Of a stretch of DNA of 31,713 nt, positions 9,187 to 17,695 are shown one piece after another. The position numbers and the translations under genes were made by a program. The number at the start of each line of letters is the position of its first letter. Position 1 is the stretch's first letter. Under the pieces are notes generated by a model, which was not told where the DNA came from, did not search any database, and worked only from the letters and a program-made list of their open reading frames with translations. Source of the DNA: RGDT01 sp964630925 (lineage in GTDB: Bacteria > Planctomycetota > Planctomycetia > Gemmatales > Gemmataceae). Location: positions 1 to 31,713 of the forward strand of contig CAZVZK010000113.1 of NCBI GenBank assembly GCA_964630925.1. Reading direction: 5' to 3'.

Positions 9187-10443
9187 TCACTCCTCGTAGG
9201 CCCACTGGCACTCGTAGGTCCGCTCCTCACTGGGGTTCATCATAGACCAGGCGATCACCAGGCCGTAGGGGTGGTCGATCTTGTAGCGGGGCTCCTCGGT
9301 CTCCGGCGCCCCGGGCTGCCCGGCCACGAAACTCCGCAGCTTGTAGTCGCGGTACGGGTGGCTGGTTGGGAACAGGAGCCAGACGTTGCACATCCTCGTC
9401 GGCATCATGGGCTTGTAGCGTACCCAGTAGCCCTTGACCTGGGCGACGTCGCGGAAGAGGAAATCGCATTCGAGGCTGACCGAGTCGCCGTGCGGCAGTT
9501 GGGACAGGTCCATCTCGACGTGGGTCAACGAGCCGGGCTGGCCGTGGACATCCACCTTGCCATCGAGCTGTTTAACGGACGCCTGAACGTCGGACGACCG
9601 GACACGGACCTCCGGGGCCGCGCCGCGGATCCTGTAGACGAGAGTCAGCCGGCCGTCACCCCGGTAGGTGGGCAGCTTCCGCACGCGCAGGACGTTCGAG
9701 TAGAAGTAGCTGGGCGACCGCCTGCCCCAGCCGACGGGGTTGAATTCACGGAGGTCGAGGACGATGGTGTCGTTGACCAGCTCCCAGCCCTTGTGATCGG
9801 CCGGCTTCAAGGTCGCCACCTTCTCGACGTGGTCGGCCTTCCAGCCCCCCGTCGGGTCGCCCTCGATCAGCTCCATCGCCTTGCGGAAGTCGGGCATGCC
9901 CTGGGCGACGGCGTTGACGATGGTCGCGTTCCGCCGCGACTTCTCGTAGAAGCGCCAGCCCATGTAGGGCAGGACGCCGAACAGGAGGATGAGCAGGGGC
10001 ACGAAGACGTAGGTCGGCCAATCCCGGAAGTCGAACAGCGTGGACCAGATGCGGCGGGCCGCCGAACGGCGGAGTGACCGCGCGTCCTCCGTATCCTTGG
10101 CCCCCGAGGGCGCCACGGGGGCGGCGGCGTTCGCGGGGGCGAAGGGGTCCCAGGGCGGCAGGGCCGGCGCGGCGGGCCGGGGCTCGGGGCGGTGGCGCGA
10201 GCAGATCGACCGCGCGACCTCGTAGCCGTGCATGATGAGGGCGCGCGACTCCAGGTCCGAGAAGCGGTCGAGGTCGGTGCGGATCATCGGTATCTCGGCC
10301 TGGACGACGGAGGGCAACGCCGTCGGGTCCTCCTCCCTGGGGACCTTGTGGTTGATGGGGATGAAGCGGAACAGCGGGTCGGCGCCGAAGTTGGCCTTTT
10401 CGAGGTGCCAGACGCGGTCCATTAGAATGTCGGACGCCCGCAT
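9187..10443 (-). CDS. C-terminal part of the patatin-like protein (membrane-anchored domain)
   Basis: About 418 codons that are open and well conserved in style but lack a convincing start of their own. An ATG lies at 10443 exactly where the frame switches, and an earlier in-frame ATG lies at 10488, but neither has a ribosome-binding site. The first 80 residues continue the patatin-like protein. There is then a Pro/Ala-rich linker, a membrane segment (TYVFVPLLILLFGVLPYMGW, about residues 155-175 from the ATG at 10488), and a soluble C-terminal domain of about 250 residues with many beta-strand-like segments, not recognised. If the frameshift is real, this part is either untranslated or made by reinitiation. 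If it is a sequence error, it is simply the C-terminus of the full-length protein. Confidence 0.6.
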   Translation of the reverse strand: MRASDILMDRVWHLEKANFGADPLFRFIPINHKVPREEDPTALPSVVQAEIPMIRTDLDRFSDLESRALIMHGYEVARSICSRHRPEPRPAAPALPPWDPFAPANAAAPVAPSGAKDTEDARSLRRSAARRIWSTLFDFRDWPTYVFVPLLILLFGVLPYMGWRFYEKSRRNATIVNAVAQGMPDFRKAMELIEGDPTGGWKADHVEKVATLKPADHKGWELVNDTIVLDLREFNPVGWGRRSPSYFYSNVLRVRKLPTYRGDGRLTLVYRIRGAAPEVRVRSSDVQASVKQLDGKVDVHGQPGSLTHVEMDLSQLPHGDSVSLECDFLFRDVAQVKGYWVRYKPMMPTRMCNVWLLFPTSHPYRDYKLRSFVAGQPGAPETEEPRYKIDHPYGLVIAWSMMNPSEERTYECQWAYEE

Positions 10444-11605
10444 GCAGGACCAGGAACGGCTGCCCGGCGTCGCTGACGAGGATCTCATCGAAGCCCGGCG
10501 GCATGGTCGGCAGGGCGTCGCGGCCGAGCGATTGCTTCAGGACGCTGGCCAGGAGGTGGCGGTTGAGCCACGCCTGCGAGCCGGCCTCCAGCTCCTCGCC
10601 CCCGGCGGCGCGGGCCAGCATCGCCGCCGGCTCGCCCTCGAGCGCGACGGCGTCGAACCCGGCCTTCTGGTGGAAGCGGTGCTGTTTCAGCAGGCGGCCC
10701 AGCGACGCGGCCACCTCCGCCAGCAGCTCCGTGCGCGGCCCGGCCTGGGTGGCCGACAGCCCCGCTCGCACGTCCGCAGGCAGTTGGCCGGCCACCCAAC
10801 GCAGGGCGGGCGGGCTGGACTCATCGACGCGCCCGAGGGCATCGAGGACGCCGGGGGCGAGGTCCGCGGGGGCGAGCGCCAGGTTGCGTTCGGCCCAGAC
10901 CTTGCGGATCCAGTAATAGGCCCTCACGCCGAGGTTGTCGTAGACCCCGCCGTCCGTCAGGGTCTGGATCGGGAACTCCCCCTCCTGCGCGCCCACGTCG
11001 GACGCCTTGATCTGCACCGGGGGGAAGAAGCCGGGGAAGGCAGCGGATGCCGCCACGGCCATCGCGACCGACGCGAGCTGGGCCGGGACGGACTCCACCC
11101 GATCCGGCTGCCCGGCGGTCCGGACCTGGAGGATGACCCCTTCGCGCGTGAAGGAGCAAAGACCGCCCTCGCTGACGTTCGTCGCCAGGATGTGCACCTT
11201 GGGCGAGGCGGGCAGGTCGTGAAGGCAGCGGCCGTGATAGAGGTGGTGGTCGAGGTACGACTCCATCAGGCCGTTGACGGTCAGGGCGCGGTTGAAGCCC
11301 CCGCCCCTGAGCCGGGAGAGCAGGCGCAGGGGGACCTGGAAGGGGATGCGGCGGACGATGCCGTTGCGGACGTCGAGGGCGGTGAATCGTAGGATCTCGG
11401 CGGCCGCGTCGTCGAAGTCCTTCTCCGACGAGTTGTAACGCTCCCAGTTCAGGGCCAGGTGGGCCGCGATGATGCTCCCCCCGGACACCGACACGATGTC
11501 GCTCACCTCACGCAGCAATCCGACATCCCGGAGGTAGCGGACGACGCCCAGGTGGAACAGCGTCGCGCGGAACCCACCCCCCGAGAGCGATAGGCCCAGA
11601 CGCAT
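9187..11605 (-). pseudogene. Patatin-like phospholipase with C-terminal membrane segment, split by a frameshift
   Basis: Single gene read in two frames. Frame A starts at the ATG at 11605 (GGGAGG eight bases upstream) and encodes the patatin domain: the oxyanion loop SGGGFRA (residues 8-14), nucleophile Ser41 in S-V-S-G-G-S, and the catalytic Asp218 in DGGVYDNLG. It makes sense up to about 10455 (ILVSDAGQPF) and then becomes arginine/proline-rich nonsense until a stop at 9746. Frame B takes over at about 10443 (RASDILMDRVWHLEK) and continues to the stop at 9187. Relatives have these two parts in one chain with, as I recall, some 15-20 residues between them. Here almost nothing lies between, so a small deletion not divisible by three may have occurred, rather than a single-base slip. 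The patatin domain could still be made. The likely role is lipid acyl hydrolysis. Confidence 0.85.
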
Positions 11606-11863
11606 TGAAGGCCTCCCGATCAGGACAGGCGTTCGTGACCCCTCCAGTGATACCAACTCCCGGGCGGGCGTGCAAACACCGAGCTGCATGCATTCTCTGC
11701 CGTCGATCCTAACAATCCTTACAACCGCTCGCCTCGTGCGTGCCTTTCCTGTCGAGGGCGAGGTCACTTCTCGAGCGGGAAGACGCGCATCCAGCCCTTC
11801 TTCAAAACCCGAGTCTGAGCGCCGGTCACCCCTCGTAGGCCCGCCGGCCTCGGGCCCCCCCTC

Positions 11864-13525
11864 TCACTCCGTGTCCGCCAGCCCCAGCAGCGCGGCGAAC
11901 GGCTTGATCTCCGAAGCCGACGCCACGACCTCCAACTGCACGCGGTCCTCCTCCACCGTCAGCGCGATGGAGGTCAGGCCCTGCACCGGCTCCGCCTTCT
12001 TGCCGGCCCGATACCGCGCGATGTTCCGCAGGTTGACGTGGACCTCCAGCTTCCGCTCCTTCGACAGCCGCGCCAGCTCGCCCGTCACCATCTTGTCGGC
12101 GGCCAGGCCCTTGCCGCCCTTCTTCACGTTCGTCAGCGCCTCCCGCAGCAGGCCGAGGTGCGACCCGGCCAGGAACATCACCTTCCTGTCCTCGACGGCC
12201 ACGCGGATCCTGCCCCAGTCCGGGCCGAAGGCCGCCTCCAGCTCCTTCTTCTCGGCCTCCTTGAGATCTGGGATGCGCACGCCGATCACGTCCACGCGCA
12301 CGCCGTCGATCTTCTCGGCCTTGCCCTCGTAGGTGAACACGGGGGCCTTGCGGTCCGTCCCCTTGGCGGCGTTCTCGGCGGCCTTGTTGAGGTGCTTCAC
12401 CACGGAGGGCATCTCGCCGAGGTGCTTCTCGGTGTCGCCGATGTCGAGGATGCCGACCAGCGCGAACCGGCCACGCTTCGTCGCGTCGCCCGTGTCGTAC
12501 AGGGCGATGCGGCTGCCCTTCAGCTCCTTGTACATGCGCTCCAGGGCGGCGATGAACGCGGGCCGCTCCTTGCCCGGCAGCAGGGCGTCGATCTTGCCCT
12601 GGTCGAACAGCATGTTGACCAGGGCCCGCGTCATGGCGACGTTGGTGGCGCCGTCGCCCTTGGCGGCGAACACCAGCCACGGCGCCGCCGTCGGCAGGCC
12701 GGCGAGGTCCGACGCGCCCGGCCCGGCGCGCAGGGCCGCCAGGAACTTCTTGGCCGCCTCGCCGTCCTTGCCCTCACGGAACGTCGCCACGGCGTTGATC
12801 TTGCCGCCGCCTTCGAGGCTGAGGCCGGCGACGACGAACCGCGTCTGCCGCAGGGCGTCGATGAGTGCCTTCGACTGCGAGTCATCGAGGGCGTCCTTGC
12901 GGCGGAGGTTCTTCTCCAGCTCGTCGAGCTGCTTGCTGAAGATCACCCCCAGCGCCTCGGCCCCGAGGTGGATCGCGAGGTCGGACTTGGTGATCGCCGC
13001 CTTCTGCTGCGCCCCCAGCGCCCCGGTGAGGGGCTTGCTCTTGGCGAGCAGGGAGAGCGCGTCCTTGCGGTAGGCCATGTACAAGTGCTTGCCCTTGAGC
13101 TGGATCACCTTGCCGCGGGCCTCGTGCATCTTGCCGTCCTTGAGGTCGTCCGCCTTGAGTTTGAAGTTGGCGGCCATCTCGCCCACGTCCTTGACCGGGA
13201 TCACGAGGTAGATGTAGGCGAGCAGGGTGACGTCGAACGAGATCTCCTCGACCTCCAGCTTCTTCAGGTTGGGCATCACGAGGGCGGCGGCGCCCTTCTC
13301 GTCCAGCCCCTTCCGGACCCCGAGGTAGTCGAAGAGGTTGTTGAAGAGGGTCGATGGCTTCGGATCGGACACACGCAGCCCGTGGTCCTTGACGAACTTC
13401 TCGCCCTTGTCGCGGAGCCCGCCCACGTCGTTGATGACGAACGCGAAGGAGGCGTCATCGGGGATCAGGTCGGCGCCCGATTGGCCGAACGCCAGTGTGG
13501 AGCAGAATAGCGACAGGGCCAGCAT
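11864..13525 (-). CDS. Exported protein of unknown function
   Basis: 553-residue protein with a short signal peptide (LALSLFCSTLAFG, cleavage probably after residues 14-16), followed by LIPDDASFAFVINDVGGLRDKG. That opening resembles planctomycete exported proteins in which two to three repeats of an alpha/beta unit follow a 'LLPxDAxxVxxxN' start. No catalytic motif was seen; the sequence is lysine- and alanine-rich and contains no further membrane segment. The frame is open upstream to 13843, but that part is nonsense overlapping the SGNH gene. The ATG at 13525 has an AGGAG ribosome-binding site nine bases upstream and starts the signal peptide. It lies 56 bases downstream of the SGNH hydrolase stop, with a heptamer repeat between, and is probably co-transcribed with it. 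Confidence 0.82.
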   Translation of the reverse strand: MLALSLFCSTLAFGQSGADLIPDDASFAFVINDVGGLRDKGEKFVKDHGLRVSDPKPSTLFNNLFDYLGVRKGLDEKGAAALVMPNLKKLEVEEISFDVTLLAYIYLVIPVKDVGEMAANFKLKADDLKDGKMHEARGKVIQLKGKHLYMAYRKDALSLLAKSKPLTGALGAQQKAAITKSDLAIHLGAEALGVIFSKQLDELEKNLRRKDALDDSQSKALIDALRQTRFVVAGLSLEGGGKINAVATFREGKDGEAAKKFLAALRAGPGASDLAGLPTAAPWLVFAAKGDGATNVAMTRALVNMLFDQGKIDALLPGKERPAFIAALERMYKELKGSRIALYDTGDATKRGRFALVGILDIGDTEKHLGEMPSVVKHLNKAAENAAKGTDRKAPVFTYEGKAEKIDGVRVDVIGVRIPDLKEAEKKELEAAFGPDWGRIRVAVEDRKVMFLAGSHLGLLREALTNVKKGGKGLAADKMVTGELARLSKERKLEVHVNLRNIARYRAGKKAEPVQGLTSIALTVEEDRVQLEVVASASEIKPFAALLGLADTE

Positions 13526-13548
13526 GGTCGATCTCCTCTTGGCTGTTT

Positions 13549-13580
13549 CAATCTGCAATCTGCAATCTGCAATCTGCAAT
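13549..13580. repeat. Tandem heptamer repeat (4.6 copies of CAATCTG)
   Basis: Four perfect copies of CAATCTG and a partial fifth (CAAT) fill 32 bases of the 56-base spacer between the SGNH hydrolase stop and the exported-protein start. Read on the minus strand the unit is CAGATTG. It is the most AT-rich patch of the neighbourhood. Seven-base units change the frame when copies are gained or lost, but here the repeat is non-coding and two dozen bases upstream of the start codon. Confidence 0.9.
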
Positions 13581-13581
13581 A

Positions 13582-14274
13582 CTACTTGAACTTCTTGAGC
13601 ATCTGCTCGGCGACGTACTTGTGGCCGGCCTCCGTCCAGTGGTTGCCGTCGTAGGTGAGGAAGCCCTTGGCCTTGTTGTCCGGGTTGTGCTCCTTCCAGT
13701 AGTCGATGAACGCCTTGCGCAGGTCGTTCAGCGGCAGCGACTTCTCGCGGGCGATGGCCCGCGCCACGTCGGCGAGGGCGTCGAGCTTCCTGTCCATCGC
13801 GTTGGTGGGGCTGTAACCCTCGATGCGGCATGTGCAGGTGCACAGGACCACCTTGGCCCCGCCCTTCTGCAGCTTACCGATCAGCTCCTCGAGCTGCCCC
13901 TTGAACTTCTCCGGCGTGACGCCGCCCGAGGCGTCGTTCACCCCGATCTGGATCACGACGACGGTGGGCTTCCTGGCCAGCACGTCCTTCTCGACGCGGG
14001 CCAGGAGGTCGGTCACGCGGTGACCGCCCGTCGCCACCGCGTCCACCTCGACGCCCTTGTCCTTCAACGCGGCGCGGACCAGCGGGACGTAGCCCTTGCC
14101 CTCGGGCACGTTGCGGTCCTTGATCGCCAGCGCGGTCAGCGAGTCGCCGAAGAAGATGATCTTGTCGCCCTTCTTCAGGGTGACCGTCGCCGTGGCGGGG
14201 GCCTCCTCGGCGGCGTGGGCGGCGGGGAGGAAGGCCAGGAGGGCCGGCAGGACGAGGCTGATCCGCAGGGACAT
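13582..14274 (-). CDS. SGNH/GDSL-type hydrolase, exported
   Basis: 230-residue esterase-like enzyme of the SGNH hydrolase superfamily, likely acting on acyl or acetyl esters outside the cytoplasm. After a signal peptide (about residues 1-21) all four blocks are visible: block I FFGDSLT with nucleophile Ser45, block II ATGGHR with the oxyanion Gly near 83-84, block III GVNDAS with Asn113, and block V DGNHWTEAGH with Asp209 and His212. The length is normal for a single-domain member. The ATG at 14274 is preceded by CGGAGG eight bases upstream. Several planctomycete relatives occur beside sugar-processing genes; here the neighbour is an exported protein of unknown function, so the substrate cannot be inferred. 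Confidence 0.93.
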   Translation of the reverse strand: MSLRISLVLPALLAFLPAAHAAEEAPATATVTLKKGDKIIFFGDSLTALAIKDRNVPEGKGYVPLVRAALKDKGVEVDAVATGGHRVTDLLARVEKDVLARKPTVVVIQIGVNDASGGVTPEKFKGQLEELIGKLQKGGAKVVLCTCTCRIEGYSPTNAMDRKLDALADVARAIAREKSLPLNDLRKAFIDYWKEHNPDNKAKGFLTYDGNHWTEAGHKYVAEQMLKKFK

Positions 14275-14533
14275 CGAATGCCTCCGGGGTGGGAGTTGTG
14301 AGGGCTGGCCTCAAACCCAGCTACCCTACCTGGCCGCGCGGGACAGGCAAGTAGGCACCGGCCGACCCCGCCGCGCCACGCCACTTTTCGCATCGCGGCA
14401 GAATCCTGCGGCCGTCACGCGAAAAAGCCCACCCCGGAGGCGGCTTATTGCCGGCACGGAAACCACACGCCCGCCTCACCGGTTCTACGCTTGAATTGAA
14501 TCCACCGGCCTCCCGACCAGCCGCGCCCACACC
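14275..14533. promoter_or_regulatory. Divergent intergenic region between SGNH hydrolase and TPR kinase
   Basis: 259 bases separating a leftward and a rightward gene. It contains a spaced inverted pair, TTTTCGC (about 14384) and GCGAAAA (about 14419), and a nearby AAGCC/GGCTT pair, which could be a binding site or hairpin. No clear -35/-10 pair was found. The start of the 12-kb plus-strand cluster must be driven from here or from further upstream. Confidence 0.35.
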
Positions 14534-17500
14534 GTGGCACTACCCTCGAGGTGGAACATCAACGCCACCAGGACCCCCACCGCCGCCGGCACCAGCCCGG
14601 CCCCCGCGCAGGCCGACCCCTCCGCGGCCTGGCCCACCGTCCCCGGCTACGAGATCCTCGCCGAGCTGGGCCGCGGCAACATGGGTGTCGTGTACAAGGC
14701 CCGCCAGACGGGCGTGGGCCGCGTGGTGGCCCTGAAAATGATCCGGGCGGGCGCCGACGCCGGCCCGGAGGAGATGCGCCGCTTCGCCGCCGAGGCCCGC
14801 GCCGTCGCCTCCTTCCAGCACCCAAACATCGTCCAGCTTTACGAGATCAGCCTGGACCGCGCCTCCCCCTACTTCTCGATGGAGCTGGTTGAGGGCGGCA
14901 CCCTGGCGGCCCGCCTCGCCGGCACCCCCCAGCCCGCGCGTTCCGCCGCCGAGCTGTCCCTCACCCTGGCCCGCGCGATCCACGCCGCCCACTAGCGCGG
15001 CGTCGTCCACCGCGACCTCAAGCCCGCCAACATCCTCCTCGCCGCCCCACGCACCGGCTCCACCGTCAAGGAGCTGGCCCTGGACCTCGGCCTGCCGACC
15101 GCCGGGCACGGCCTCGGCGTCCCCAAGATCACCGACTTCGGCCTCGCCAAGCAGCTCGGCGCCGACATCGCCCAGACCGAGTCGGGCATGATCATGGGCA
15201 CGCCGTGCTACATGGCCCCGGAGCAGGCCGAGGGCAAGTCGCGCGAGGTCGGCCCCGCCGCCGACATCTACGCCCTCGGCGTGATCCTCTACGAGATGCT
15301 CACGGGACGCCCGCCGTTCACCGCCGAGTCCCCGCTCGAGACGGTGATGATGCTCTTCCAGGCCGAGGCCATCCCGCCCACACGCCTGCAGCCCAAGGTG
15401 CCGCGCGACCTGGAGACGATCTGCCTGAAGTGCCTGTACAAGGACCCGAGGAGGCGTTATGCCAGCGCCAACGACCTCGCCGACGACCTGGCCCGCTTCC
15501 TGTCCGGCGAGCCGATCCACGCCCGCCCCGCGTCTTTGTGGGAGCGGGTGTCCAAGTGGGCGCGGCGCCGCCCAGCCGCCGCCGCCGCCGCCGCCTGCTC
15601 CGTCCTGGGCCTCGTCTGCTTCCTGGGGCTGCTGGTGTGGCATCACGTGCGATTGAACGCGGAGGTGGTGCGCGTCCGCAACGACGAGCTCGAGGCCCGC
15701 GCCGCCGAGGAGGCCACCGCAGAACGCGTGCGTCTGGCCGGCCTCACGGGCAAGGTGAAGGACCTCCTGCACGCCGGCGAGTCTGCCCTGGCCGCCGCCG
15801 ACTGGGCACGCGCCCGGCTCGAATTGACCCGCGCCCACGACCAGGCGGGCGGCGAGCCGGAGCTGGCGGACCTCCGCACTCGGATCGGCGCCCTGCTGGC
15901 GTCGGCCGAGGGGCGCCGCAACGCTCACGAGCGTCTGGAGGCCTTCCGCCGTCTGCGTAACGACGCCCAGTTGCACGCCACCCTGTACACCGGCGCCTCG
16001 CGGGCCGCCGCCCTCGCCGACGCCTCCGGCTCCGCCCGCGCCGCCCTCGCCATCTTCGCCGAACCCCCGGCCGGCGCCCATTACACCACCCAGCAGAACG
16101 CCGAGATCCGCGCCGGCCGACTCGAGCTGCTCGTCCTTCTCGCCGACGCCGTCGCCGCCGGTGACGGGGATCCCGCCGCCCGCGCCGACGAGGCCCTCGC
16201 CGTCCTCGACGGGGCGGCCCGCCTCGGCGTGACGCACGCCCACCACCGCCGACGGGCGCAGCTCCTCGCCACCGCCGGGCGTCGTGACGAGGCGGCCCGC
16301 GAGGCGGCCCTGGCCGACGCGAAGCCCCCGGCGTCCGCCCTCGACCACTTCCTCCTCGGGCAGGAGAAATACCGGGCCGGCGACAACGGCGCCGCCGCCC
16401 GCTCCTTCGAGGCCGCCCTCCAGCAGGAGCCGGGCCACTTCTGGGCCGCGTCGTACCTGTCCCTGTGTCGGCTCAAGACGCGGCGCTACGAGGAGGCGGC
16501 CGCCGGCCTGACCGCCTGCCTGGCGCAGCGGCCCGACCTGCCCTGGCTCCGCCTGCTCCGCGCCTCGGCCCGCGCCGAGATGAAGGACTACGCCCTCGCC
16601 GAGGCCGACTTCGCCGAGGCCCGCCGGCCGCCCCTCTCCGACGCGGCCTTGTTCGGCCTGCTGGTCAACCGCGGTGTGATGCGTTACCACCAGGGCGACC
16701 TGGTGAGGGCCGGGGACGATCTGCGCCGCGCCATCGACCTGCGGCCGGCCCACTATCAGGGCCACCACAACCTCGCTCAGGTCCACCTGAAGGCCGGGCG
16801 TCTCGACGCGGCCATCCAGTCCCTGGAAGACGCCATCCGCCGCTCCCCCGCCCCCGCCGGCTCGTACCGGCTGCGGGCCTACGCCCTCCTCCAACGCCGC
16901 GACGACGGCGCCGCCCTCATCGACCTCGAACGCGCCGCCCGCCTCGACCCGCGTGCCGACGACCACATCGAGCGCGGCCGCATCCTGCATCGCCGCGACA
17001 GGGCCGCCGCCCTGGCCGCCTATGACGAGGCACTGGGCCTGCGGCCTGGTGACGCGGTGGCCTCGCGCCTGAGGGCCGACGTGCTGCTCGCGCTGGGCCG
17101 CGACGCCGACGCCCTGGCAGCTCTGGACGAGTGCCTGAAGCGGTCGCCGCGCGACGTGGCGGCGGTGCGGGCGCGCGGCGCCGTGCGGGCCAAACTCGGG
17201 CAGCACGCCGCCGCGCAGGCCGACTTCACCCGCGCCCTGGAGGTTTCGCCCGACGCGGCGACGTTCGCGGCCCGTGGGTGGGCGTACCTCGCCGCCGACG
17301 CGCCACGCCTCGCCCTCGCCGACTTCGAGGAGTCGATCCGTCTCGACCCCGCCTCGGGTGACGCCTGCGCCGGACGTGGCGTCTGCCGCGCCCTGCTCGG
17401 TGACGCCCGCCGGGCCGCCGCCGACGCCGAGGAGGCGCTGCGGCGCGGGCCGGCTTCGCCGCGCCTCGACTACAACGTGGCCCGCGTCCTGGCCCTGACC

Positions 17501-17680
17501 TCCCGCCACGGCGACAACAGAGCGATCCAGCTCCTGGCCCGCTCGCTCGACGCCCGCCCGCCGGCGGAGGCATCGCGCTTCTGGCACGGCGTCGTCCGCG
17601 GCGACCGCGCCCTGGCCTCCCTGCAATCCACCCCCGCGTTCCGCCGTCTGGCGGACCGCTTCCCCCGCCCCGCCGAGTGA
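14534..17680 (+). pseudogene. Ser/Thr protein kinase with TPR repeats, interrupted by an in-frame amber codon
   Basis: Planctomycete-type Ser/Thr kinase of 1048 codons in a single frame, broken only by TAG at 14993-14995. Upstream of it: glycine loop ELGRGNMGVVYKA and ATP-binding Lys68 in VALKM. Directly downstream: RGVVHRDLKPAN with the HRD at codons 159-161, DFG at 201-203, and GTPCYMAPEQ. A membrane segment lies at about 348-372, a charged linker follows, and about ten TPR-like repeats fill codons 600-1020. Relatives read AAHQRGVVHRDLKPAN, so TAG sits where CAG (Gln) is expected: one C-to-T change. As read, it yields a 153-residue fragment without catalytic residues; restarts are possible at ATG 15188 or 15197. 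The only upstream start is GTG at 14534, without a ribosome-binding site. The stop is 15 bases before the FG-GAP gene. Confidence 0.88.
14993..14995 (+). other. In-frame TAG splitting the kinase domain
   Basis: The codon lies between ...IHAAH and RGVVHRDL in an otherwise continuous frame. Most kinases of this family have Gln (CAG or CAA) at this place. It is a nonsense mutation, a sequencing error, or, less likely, a codon that is read through. Confidence 0.9.
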
Positions 17681-17695
17681 GAAGGAAGCCTCCCG

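Noticed and set aside
12038..13510. 490-codon plus-strand ORF
   Set aside because: Antisense of the exported protein; no ribosome-binding site or domain.
13526..13843. N-terminal extension of the exported protein
   Set aside because: Out-of-frame reading of the SGNH gene; the ribosome-binding site and signal peptide support the start at 13525.
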